This document shows, in pieces, positions 1 to 5,576 of a stretch of 5,810 nt of DNA. Below the pieces are notes generated by a model. The model saw only the letters and a program-made list of their open reading frames with translations. It was not told the DNA's origin and did no database searches. Origin of the DNA: an uncultured Methylobacteriaceae bacterium (GTDB taxonomy: Bacteria > Pseudomonadota > Alphaproteobacteria > Rhizobiales > Beijerinckiaceae); the NCBI GenBank assembly GCA_937872715.1, contig CALMTJ010000124.1, forward strand, positions 1 through 5,810. The letters run 5' to 3'. Within the stretch, counting starts at the first letter, position 1. Every line of letters starts with the position of its first letter. The translations under genes and the position numbers were made by a program.

Positions 1-1106
1 CCTGGGCGGGGAGCTGGGGCGGGTCGCTACGTCACATCCTGGTCGTCGAGCACGTCGAGGGCGGCACGGCACGTGTCGTCTACGCGATCGGACGGGAGGA
101 CGCCCTTCGGATCACCCCGATGCATGTCCGGCGCGAGGGGCGCGTCGCGGCGGACCGGCTCGATCTACCGGGTGCGAACCCGGCCTCCTATCGCTTGAGC
201 AGCGACGGGTCGCTCGAGGCCGTTTACACGAGCGGGCCGATGGAAACCTTCGCCCGGATGAGGCGCGTCGAGGCGGACGACGTGATCGCCGGCCGGCCGT
301 TGCCCTGGGGCGAACCGGAGCGGGTGACGGTCGCCGGACCCGACGAGGACGGCACGCCATCGAGTCTCGAGGTCGTCCTGTTCGCGCCGTCCGGCGCCGG
401 TCCCCACCCGCTCGCGGTGATCAACCACGGCTCGACGGGCAGCGGGCGCGACCCCCGGGCCTTCGCTGCCGCTTGGTGGAGCTTCGGCCTGGCCGACCTT
501 CTCGTCCGGCGCGGGTGGCTCGTCGCCTTCCCCCAGCGGCGCGGGCGCGGCGGCTCGACCGGGCTCTACGACGAGGGCTTCTCGGCCGATCGCGCCGAGG
601 GATATTCCTGCCAGGTGGACCGGGCGCTCCGGGGAGCCGAGCGTGCCTTGGCCGACATGGCGGCAGCGGTCGCGGCCCTTCGGCGTCGGCCGGACGTCGC
701 TCCCGGCTCGGTGCTCCTCGGCGGGCAGTCGCGAGGCGGGATCCTGGCGGCGGCCTATGCCGGCCGCCACCCCAAGGATGTCGCGGGCGTCCTCAACTTC
801 GTGGGCGGCTGGCTCGGGACGGGCTGCGCGAGTGCCGGAGAGGTCAATGGCCGCCTTTTCCGCGAGGCGGGCCGCTACGGCCGGCCGATTCTATGGCTCT
901 ATGGCGAGGACGACGCCTACTATCCCCTGGACCACAGCCGCGCCAATTTCGCCATCTTTAGTCAGGCAGGAGGGCAGGGGACATTTCTGGCATTCACGCG
1001 TTCGGCGCCGCGGTCCGGCCACTTCGTGCTGTCGAGCCGCGACCTGTGGCGGCGCGACGTGGAGACCTATCTCGCCGGGCTCGCGCCGGAGCGTACGGCC
1101 GATTGA
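1..1106 (+). CDS. Alpha/beta hydrolase with N-terminal beta-rich domain, 5'-truncated by window edge
   Basis: This is a probable serine hydrolase of the alpha/beta fold (dienelactone hydrolase or peptidase S9-like); its substrate cannot be named. The reading frame is open from base 3 to the TGA at 1104-1106, giving 367 visible residues. The ATG at 120 is internal, because the 39 codons before it read as clear protein. Visible residues 1-80 form a small beta-rich domain with a W-G-x-W-G-G pattern and LVVE and VVYAIG segments. This pattern recurs in front of hydrolases in alphaproteobacteria and looks calycin-like (inference). The hydrolase follows. An NHGSTGSG stretch (visible residues 141-148) probably forms the oxyanion region. 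GQSRG supplies the nucleophile Ser243 (codon 729-731). GEDD supplies the acid Asp303 or Asp304, and SGHF supplies His340 (codon 1020-1022). The triad is therefore complete. A signal peptide could exist upstream but is not visible. No operon partner is seen; glmM starts 141 bases later. Confidence 0.85.
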   Translation, partial: WAGSWGGSLRHILVVEHVEGGTARVVYAIGREDALRITPMHVRREGRVAADRLDLPGANPASYRLSSDGSLEAVYTSGPMETFARMRRVEADDVIAGRPLPWGEPERVTVAGPDEDGTPSSLEVVLFAPSGAGPHPLAVINHGSTGSGRDPRAFAAAWWSFGLADLLVRRGWLVAFPQRRGRGGSTGLYDEGFSADRAEGYSCQVDRALRGAERALADMAAAVAALRRRPDVAPGSVLLGGQSRGGILAAAYAGRHPKDVAGVLNFVGGWLGTGCASAGEVNGRLFREAGRYGRPILWLYGEDDAYYPLDHSRANFAIFSQAGGQGTFLAFTRSAPRSGHFVLSSRDLWRRDVETYLAGLAPERTAD

Positions 1107-1182
1107 CGGGGCGCGCCCGTCCGGGGTGGTCTGCGGCACGAACTCGTCAACCACGTCGGCTCATCCTCCCGAAACGGCTGCG

Positions 1183-1191
1183 TGCTAGCCT
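1183..1191 (+). promoter_or_regulatory. Possible extended -10 element upstream of glmM
   Basis: The spacer of 141 bases between the hydrolase and glmM leaves room for a promoter. The sequence TGCTAGCCT resembles an extended -10 (TG, one base, then TA...T) and would place a start of transcription about 50 bases before the glmM ATG. No good -35 hexamer is present 16-18 bases upstream (the sequence there is roughly ATCCTC), so the assignment is weak. Confidence 0.2.
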
Positions 1192-1247
1192 CCGTCCTCT
1201 CGTCATTCCCTACCTCATCAAGGCGGCAGGCCCTCTGGAACACGACG

Positions 1248-2588
1248 ATGCGTAGATATTTCGGCACGGACGGGGTGCGTGGACGGGCCAACGGCGTGAT
1301 CACGCCCGAGCTCGCCCTGAAGGTCGGGCAGGCGGCCGGGCTGATGTTCCAGCGCGGGGACTACCGTCACCGCGTCGTCATCGGCAAGGACACGCGCCTG
1401 TCCGGCTACATGATCGAGACCGCGCTCGTCGCGGGCTTCACCTCCGTCGGCATGGACGTGCTGCTGCTCGGCCCCATGCCGACGCCGGCCGTCGCCATGC
1501 TGACCCGTTCCATGCGGTGCGACATGGGCGTGATGATCTCGGCGTCCCACAATCCCTACGAGGATAACGGCATCAAGATCTTCGGTCCGGACGGGTTCAA
1601 GCTCTCGGACGAGACGGAGAAGGCGATCGAGGCGCTGCTGGATTCCGACCTGTCGAGCCGGCTCGCGAAATCGGCCTCCCTCGGCCGCGCCAAGCGCATC
1701 GAGAGCGTCCATGCCCGCTACATCGAGTTCGCGAAGCGCACCCTGCCGCGCTCGCTCGATCTCGAGGGGCTGCGGGTCGTCGTCGATTGCGCCAACGGGG
1801 CCGCCTACAAGGTAGCGCCCGAGACGCTGTGGGAGCTCGGCGCCGAGGTCATCGCCATTGGGGTCGAGCCCGACGGGTTCAACATCAACCGGGACGTCGG
1901 CTCCACCGCGCCGGCGGCGCTCGTCGCCAAGGTCAGGGAGCTCCGGGCCGATGTGGGGATCGCGCTCGACGGGGATGCCGACCGCGTCCTGATCGTGGAC
2001 GAGAAGGGCCAGGTCGTGGACGGCGACCAGCTGATGGCGGTCGTCGCCCGTTCATGGCGCGAGGACGGCAGGCTGTCGCAGCCCGGCATCGTCGCGACCG
2101 TCATGTCCAATCTCGGGCTCGAGCGCTTCCTGTCCGGCCTAGGGCTGGACCTCATCCGCACGGCGGTGGGCGACCGCTACGTGCTCGAGCACATGCGCGA
2201 GCACGGCTACAATCTCGGCGGCGAGCAATCCGGCCACATCATCCTGTCCGACTACATGACGACGGGCGACGGACTCATCGCGGCCCTGCAGCTCATGTCC
2301 GTGGTGAAGCGCCAGGGCCGGCCGGTGAGCGAGGTCTGCCATTGCTTCGAGCCGCTGCCGCAGGTGCTGAAGAACGTCCGGACGGACGGAGGCCAGCCGC
2401 TCACCTCCCCGTCCGTGATGGTCGCGATCGAATCGGCCCGGCAAAGGCTGGGCGGGGCCGGACGCCTACTCATCAGGCCGTCCGGGACGGAGCCCGTGAT
2501 CCGCGTCATGGGCGAAGGCGACGACCGCAAGCTCGTGAACGAGGTAGTGGACGACGTGGTGGACGCCCTGGCGAAGGCCGCCGCCTGA
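1248..2588 (+). CDS. glmM: Phosphoglucosamine mutase GlmM
   Basis: GlmM converts glucosamine-6-phosphate to glucosamine-1-phosphate in the cytoplasm, the step before GlmU makes UDP-N-acetylglucosamine for peptidoglycan and lipopolysaccharide. The protein has 446 residues, the usual length for the family. It opens with the family signature RRYFGTDGVRG. The ISASHNP motif (97-103) carries the active-site serine Ser100, which is phosphorylated in the working enzyme. DGDADR (241-246) binds the metal. GEQSGH (325-330) contacts the sugar, and RPSGTEP (410-416) is the phosphate-binding loop of domain 4. All key residues are intact. The ATG at 1248 is chosen because the signature starts there; the frame continues upstream to a GTG at 1182, but those 22 residues do not look like GlmM. 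The ribosome site is weak (TGGA about eight bases before the ATG). In many alphaproteobacteria glmM follows ftsH; here it follows a hydrolase instead and is convergent with the next operon. Confidence 0.97.
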   Translation: MRRYFGTDGVRGRANGVITPELALKVGQAAGLMFQRGDYRHRVVIGKDTRLSGYMIETALVAGFTSVGMDVLLLGPMPTPAVAMLTRSMRCDMGVMISASHNPYEDNGIKIFGPDGFKLSDETEKAIEALLDSDLSSRLAKSASLGRAKRIESVHARYIEFAKRTLPRSLDLEGLRVVVDCANGAAYKVAPETLWELGAEVIAIGVEPDGFNINRDVGSTAPAALVAKVRELRADVGIALDGDADRVLIVDEKGQVVDGDQLMAVVARSWREDGRLSQPGIVATVMSNLGLERFLSGLGLDLIRTAVGDRYVLEHMREHGYNLGGEQSGHIILSDYMTTGDGLIAALQLMSVVKRQGRPVSEVCHCFEPLPQVLKNVRTDGGQPLTSPSVMVAIESARQRLGGAGRLLIRPSGTEPVIRVMGEGDDRKLVNEVVDDVVDALAKAAA

Positions 2589-2599
2589 CGGGAATGGCG

Positions 2600-2615
2600 G
2601 CGGGACGGGTCCCGC
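2600..2615. terminator. GC hairpin between convergent genes, possible bidirectional terminator
   Basis: GCGGGAC (2600-2606) and its perfect inverse GTCCCGC (2609-2615) form a stem of six to seven pairs with a loop of two to four bases. It lies 11 bases after the glmM stop and touches the stop codon of the convergent minus-strand gene, which is where a shared terminator would be expected. Neither side has a T-run, so it is not a textbook intrinsic terminator; it may instead help Rho-dependent ending or RNA 3' stability. Confidence 0.45.
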
Positions 2616-3602
2616 TCAGCCCGGGAGGCGGCCGCCGAGCTCGTCGTCGATGTAGACCCGGATGATCTCGGCGAAGTTCGCCTCCGCCTTGAAGCCGAGG
2701 GATTGCGCCCGCGCGGCGTCGAAGCGCTCCGGCCAGCCGGACACGATGGCGTCGATCGCAGGGTCCGGCTCGCGCCGGATCAGGTTCGCGACGCGCTCCC
2801 CCGCCACCTCGCGGAGAGCCGCGATCTGCTCGCCGACCGTGACGGAGAGGCCCGGCATGGTCAGGCTGCGGCGGTTGCCGAGGGGTGCGGTGTCCATCGT
2901 GGCGGCGTGGAGCAGGAACGCGACGGCGGCCCGCGGGGAGGCGTGCCAGTGCCGGACCGTTTCCGTGACCGGCAGCACAGCCTCCCGTCCGTTCAGCGGC
3001 TCCCGGATAATGCTGGAGAAGAAGCCGGACGCGGCCTTGTTCGCGAGGCCCGGCCGGACGCAGATCGTCGGCAGCCGGATCCCGATCCCGTCCAGGATGC
3101 CCCGCCGCGAGTAATCGGCGAGCAGCAGCTCCCCGATCGCCTTCTGGGTGCCGTAGCTGGTGAGAGGGGTGTGATGGAACTCGTCCGCGATCCCCGATCC
3201 CGGAAAGGGCGCCCCGAACACCGCGATGGACGAGGTGAAGACGATGCGGGGGCAATAGGCCGCCTCGCTGTGCCGGACGGCCTCGAAGATGCCGCGCGTT
3301 CCGTCCAGGTTGACCCGGTAGCCCTTCTCGAAATCCGTTTCCGCCTCTCCGGACACGATCGCGGCGAGGTGGAAGATCACGTCCGGCCGCATCGCCACGA
3401 GCTGCTCGGCCTGCCCCGGCGCGGCGAGGTCGCCGGCATGGGTCCGGATCTCGATGCGCTCCCCCTCGCGCGCCGCCGGGGTCACGACATCGAACAGCGT
3501 CATGGCCGAGATGGCCGTGCCGCCGAGATGGCCGTCGGCCAGGAGCCTGTCCGTCAGCTTGCGGCCCACCATGCCGGCCGCGCCCAGAACCATGACGTGC
3601 AT
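2616..3602 (-). CDS. denD: D-erythronate dehydrogenase-like, extended SDR (NAD-dependent epimerase/dehydratase family)
   Basis: DenD proteins oxidise D-erythronate to 2-oxo-D-erythronate with NAD+, the first step of a four-carbon sugar acid pathway that ends in dihydroxyacetone phosphate. The protein has 328 residues and an extended-SDR layout. The nucleotide-binding loop GAAGMVG is at 7-13, the acidic end of strand two is FDVV near 37-40, and FHLAAIVSGEAE is at 77-88. Ser124/Ser125 lie in FTSSIAVFG, and the catalytic Tyr150 and Lys154 are in SYGTQK. The HLAAIVSGEAE, SYGTQKAIGELL, ASGFFS and HWHASPR segments are what I recognise as DenD-like. The ATG at 3600-3602 is preceded by a good ribosome site, GGGGAG, six bases away. 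It is the last gene of the minus-strand operon, 22 bases after the SDR gene. The usual partners (four-carbon acid kinase, aldolase, isomerase, transporter) are not in the window, so the true substrate may differ. The family is certain; the exact reaction is likely but unproven. Confidence 0.8.
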   Translation of the reverse strand: MHVMVLGAAGMVGRKLTDRLLADGHLGGTAISAMTLFDVVTPAAREGERIEIRTHAGDLAAPGQAEQLVAMRPDVIFHLAAIVSGEAETDFEKGYRVNLDGTRGIFEAVRHSEAAYCPRIVFTSSIAVFGAPFPGSGIADEFHHTPLTSYGTQKAIGELLLADYSRRGILDGIGIRLPTICVRPGLANKAASGFFSSIIREPLNGREAVLPVTETVRHWHASPRAAVAFLLHAATMDTAPLGNRRSLTMPGLSVTVGEQIAALREVAGERVANLIRREPDPAIDAIVSGWPERFDAARAQSLGFKAEANFAEIIRVYIDDELGGRLPG

Positions 3603-3608
3603 CGGCTG

Positions 3609-3614
3609 CTCCCC
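3609..3614 (-). promoter_or_regulatory. Ribosome binding site of the denD-like gene
   Basis: The minus strand reads GGGGAG with six bases before the ATG at 3602. It lies in the 22-base gap after the SDR gene's stop. It supports that start over the second methionine three codons in. Confidence 0.6.
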
Positions 3615-3624
3615 GCTGCGACGC

Positions 3625-4371
3625 TCAGAGCGTCCAGCCCCCGTCCACCAGCATGGCCTGTCCGGTGGTGAAGCGCGACTCGTCCGACGCGAGATAGGTC
3701 GCGAGCGCCGCGATCTCGGCGGCCGTCCCGAGCCGGCCCATCGGCTGGCGGTCCACGAACATCTGCCGCACGGCGTCCGGGGATTGTCCGCTCGCGGCGG
3801 AGAGCGCCTCGATGCGGCCGTCCAGGGACGGCGATTGCACGGTGCCCGGGCAGATCGCGTTGCAGCGGATCCCGCGCCGGATGAAGTCGAGCGCCACGGC
3901 CTTCGTCAGGCCGATCACGGCCGCCTTGGTGGCGCCGTAGACGTAGCGGTTCGCGGCCGCCCGGATCGAGGACGCGCCGGACGAGATGTTGATGACGGAG
4001 CCGGACCCCGCCTCCAGCATGCCGGGGAGGAACGCCCCGATCGTCCGGTGCATCGACTTCACGTTCAGGTCAAAGGAGAAGTCCCAGTCGCGGTTCGTCG
4101 TCTCCAAGACGGTGCCGTGATGCACGTAGCCGGCGGCGTTCACCAGGATGTCGACCCGCCCGGCCTCGGCGGCGAGCGCCGCGACGGCCTCGTCGGACAG
4201 GACGTCCAGCCGGCGGCTTTCCGCCGCCCCGATGTCGGCGAGCTTCGCCTCGTCGACATCGGTCGCCCAGACCCGCGCGCCTTCCCGGACGAAGTTCTCC
4301 GCGATGGCCCGCCCGATCCCCTGGCCCGCCGCCGTCACGACAGCGGCCTTGCCTTCGAGCCGTCCGGCCAT
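3625..4371 (-). CDS. Classical SDR dehydrogenase, BDH2 / 2-keto-3-deoxy-L-fuconate dehydrogenase-like
   Basis: This is an NAD-dependent short-chain dehydrogenase of 248 residues, a normal length for a classical SDR. The cofactor loop TAAGQGIG is at 13-20, with Ala in place of the first glycine, as is usual for this subfamily. Asp38 at the end of strand two favours NAD over NADP. NAAG is at 78-81 and Asn103 belongs to the catalytic tetrad. Ser131, Tyr145 and Lys149 complete the active site, and PG is at 175-176. The GYVHHGTVLE and DWDFSF stretches and the C-terminal VDGGW match, from memory, human BDH2 (DHRS6) and bacterial 2-keto-3-deoxy-L-fuconate or L-rhamnonate dehydrogenases. Arg142, Arg186 and Arg208 fall where BDH2 has arginines proposed to hold a substrate carboxylate, so a hydroxy-acid or sugar-acid substrate is inferred. 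The start has a strong ribosome site. The gene begins 12 bases after the preceding GNAT gene and is followed by denD, so the two dehydrogenases are probably co-expressed. The exact substrate is not known. Confidence 0.85.
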   Translation of the reverse strand: MAGRLEGKAAVVTAAGQGIGRAIAENFVREGARVWATDVDEAKLADIGAAESRRLDVLSDEAVAALAAEAGRVDILVNAAGYVHHGTVLETTNRDWDFSFDLNVKSMHRTIGAFLPGMLEAGSGSVINISSGASSIRAAANRYVYGATKAAVIGLTKAVALDFIRRGIRCNAICPGTVQSPSLDGRIEALSAASGQSPDAVRQMFVDRQPMGRLGTAAEIAALATYLASDESRFTTGQAMLVDGGWTL

Positions 4372-4376
4372 GGGAT

Positions 4377-4382
4377 CCTCCC
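4377..4382 (-). promoter_or_regulatory. Ribosome binding site of the SDR gene
   Basis: The minus strand reads GGGAGG, a strong Shine-Dalgarno match, five bases before the ATG at 4371. It sits in the 12-base gap after the GNAT stop codon and fixes the SDR start. Confidence 0.7.
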
Positions 4383-4383
4383 G

Positions 4384-4872
4384 TCAGATGGCCTTCGCCA
4401 TGTGGACGGCGCGCCTGTCGGCAAGCTGTTCCGTCCTTTCCACCTCGTACCCTCGGCGGCGGTACCAGTCGATGTTCTTCGCGAGCTTCTCGCCCGTGTA
4501 GAGGCGAAGCGTCGACAGCCCGAGCTGGCGGGCCCGGGTCTCGGCCGCCGCGAGGAGCCGCCGGCCGATGCCGGCATCCTGGCGCGCGGGATCGACCGAC
4601 ACGCTCCAGATCAGGAGGTCGTCCGGGCGCGGTTCGAGCACGAGGGCGCCCGCGAGGCGGCCGTCCCCGTCCAGCAGCCACGTCTCGTAGCGGGCGATGA
4701 CGTCGGCCGCCCCGACCTGGAGGGGCAGCGGCTCGACGCCCAGGATCTCGCGATTCCAGGCATAGGCGGCGCGCTGGAGCACATCGAAGGCTGCGGCGTC
4801 CTCCGGCCGGGCGCGGCGGAGGCCGTCGAGCCCGGCCGGGAGGGAGCCGCGATCAGCCCCCGTCGCGCTCAC
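4384..4872 (-). CDS. GNAT family N-acetyltransferase (second gene of operon)
   Basis: This gene is predicted to move an acetyl group from acetyl-CoA to an amine or N-terminus; the acceptor is unknown. The product has 162 residues, typical of a single GNAT domain. RRARPEDAAAF (19-29) is the usual first strand and helix. VSVDPARQDAGIGRRLL (91-107) is motif A, with the pyrophosphate-binding QxxGxG at 98-103. DWYRRRGYEVE (135-145) is the motif B end, with Tyr137 placed as the common general acid. The start is GTG at 4870-4872, the only start candidate before the domain. It has GAGAGG four bases upstream and lies inside the end of the previous gene, overlapping it by 20 bases. This suggests translational coupling. 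The SDR gene follows 12 bases after the stop. The protein belongs to a different GNAT group from its neighbour, so the pair is probably not a recent duplication. Confidence 0.85.
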   Translation of the reverse strand: MSATGADRGSLPAGLDGLRRARPEDAAAFDVLQRAAYAWNREILGVEPLPLQVGAADVIARYETWLLDGDGRLAGALVLEPRPDDLLIWSVSVDPARQDAGIGRRLLAAAETRARQLGLSTLRLYTGEKLAKNIDWYRRRGYEVERTEQLADRRAVHMAKAI

Positions 4873-5461
4873 GCGGCCTCTCGAAGAGCTGGAAGGTGAG
4901 GTGGGCCTTCACCGTCCGCCATTCGGCGGCCACGATGCTGAACACCACCGTGTCGCGGAGCGCGCCGTCCGGCCCGATCTGGTGGCTGCGCAGGATGCCG
5001 TCCTGCTTCGCGCCCAGGCGCTCGATGCCGCGCCGCGACTGATGGTTGAAGACATGCGTCCGGAACTCGACCGCGATGCAGCCGAGCGCCTCGAAGGCAT
5101 GGGTGAGGAGCAGGAGCTTGCACTGCGTGTTGAGCGGGGTGCGCTGGGCGCGCTTCGCATACCAGGTGGAGCCGATCTCGACCCGCCGGTTGCCGGCATC
5201 GACGTTCATGTAGGTCGTCATGCCGGCGATGCGGCCGTCGGCATCGAACACCGTGAAGGGCAGCATGGTGCCGGCCTCCTGCAGCCCGAGCCGGCGGTCG
5301 ATCTCGGCCGCCATGCGGTCGGGCGCCGGGATGGACGTGTACCAGAGCCGCCAGAGCTCGCCGTCCCGCACGGCCTCCGCGAGCCCGTCCCGATGGGCGT
5401 GCGACAGGGGTTCGAGCCGGGCATGCGGGCCGGCGAGGGCCACGGGATCGAGCCAGGTCAT
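4853..5461 (-). CDS. GNAT family N-acetyltransferase, RimJ/RimL type (first gene of operon)
   Basis: This is an acetyl-CoA dependent acetyltransferase of 202 residues, the size of RimJ/RimL-type proteins that acetylate protein N-termini or small molecules. The actual acceptor here is not known. RLEPLSHAHRDGL (15-27) is the usual N-terminal strand and helix. RRVEIGSTWY (92-101) is the central strand, and RTPLNTQCKLLLLTHAF (107-123) the helix that replaces the classical QxxGxG loop in this branch. The segment from VEFRTHVFN to RRGIERLGAKQDG (131-155) holds the conserved Asn139 and the IERLGA signature. The ATG at 5461 begins with MTWLDPV, as I recall for relatives. Its ribosome site is poor (only a distant GAG), so initiation may be weak. 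It is the most upstream gene of the four-gene run, and its promoter would lie in the 115-base spacer before it, though I cannot identify one. Confidence 0.85.
   Translation of the reverse strand: MTWLDPVALAGPHARLEPLSHAHRDGLAEAVRDGELWRLWYTSIPAPDRMAAEIDRRLGLQEAGTMLPFTVFDADGRIAGMTTYMNVDAGNRRVEIGSTWYAKRAQRTPLNTQCKLLLLTHAFEALGCIAVEFRTHVFNHQSRRGIERLGAKQDGILRSHQIGPDGALRDTVVFSIVAAEWRTVKAHLTFQLFERPRERDGG
4877..4882 (-). promoter_or_regulatory. Ribosome binding site inside the upstream gene, for the GTG-started GNAT
   Basis: The minus strand reads GAGAGG four bases before the GTG at 4872. It lies within the last codons of the preceding acetyltransferase gene. It supports the overlapping GTG start and coupling of the two genes. 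Confidence 0.5.
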
Positions 5462-5576
5462 CGGCGGGTCAGCTCGCTTCGAGATCCGGAGACGTCGGCA
5501 GGCATGTGCGGCCGGCGCTCGGCTTCTTCCCGGTCAGGGCCGGGCTCCTCCCGGGCTTCCCGCCGGCGGCGCCGGC
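5462..5576. other. GC-dyad-rich spacer between the edge gene and the GNAT operon
   Basis: This 115-base non-coding stretch separates two same-strand genes. It contains small inverted repeats: GCCGG (5562-5566) with CCGGC (5572-5576), directly after the minus-strand stop; and CCCGG (5529-5533) with CCGGG (5540-5544). The last arm overlaps a third dyad, CCGGG (5540-5544) with CCCGG near 5550-5554. These could end transcription of the edge gene or fold the leader RNA of the operon. I see no T-run and no recognisable promoter, so both roles are guesses. Confidence 0.35.

Noticed and set aside
120..122. ATG at 120 as the start of the hydrolase
   Set aside because: The frame before it encodes a coherent beta-rich segment (LVVE, VVYAIG), so the ATG is internal.
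1106..1120. ACGGG/CCCGT hairpin right after the hydrolase stop
   Set aside because: The stem has only five pairs, overlaps the stop codon and has no T-run; it is too weak to call a terminator in such GC-rich DNA.
1182..1247. Upstream GTG start extending glmM by 22 residues
   Set aside because: GlmM proteins begin at the RRYFGTDG signature, and the extension is unlike the family and overlaps the likely promoter region.
1787..2665. A 292-codon plus-strand frame overlapping glmM
   Set aside because: It is an out-of-frame reading of glmM with an Arg/Gly-rich product and no motif.
2703..3671. A 322-codon plus-strand open frame
   Set aside because: It is a shadow of the denD-like gene on the other strand, with composition typical of GC-driven open frames.
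3454..4899. A 481-codon open frame on the plus strand across three minus-strand genes
   Set aside because: It is antisense to denD, the SDR and a GNAT, all with clear family motifs. Its product is low-complexity (Arg, Gly, Asp, Pro) with no domain, as expected for the shadow of high-GC genes.
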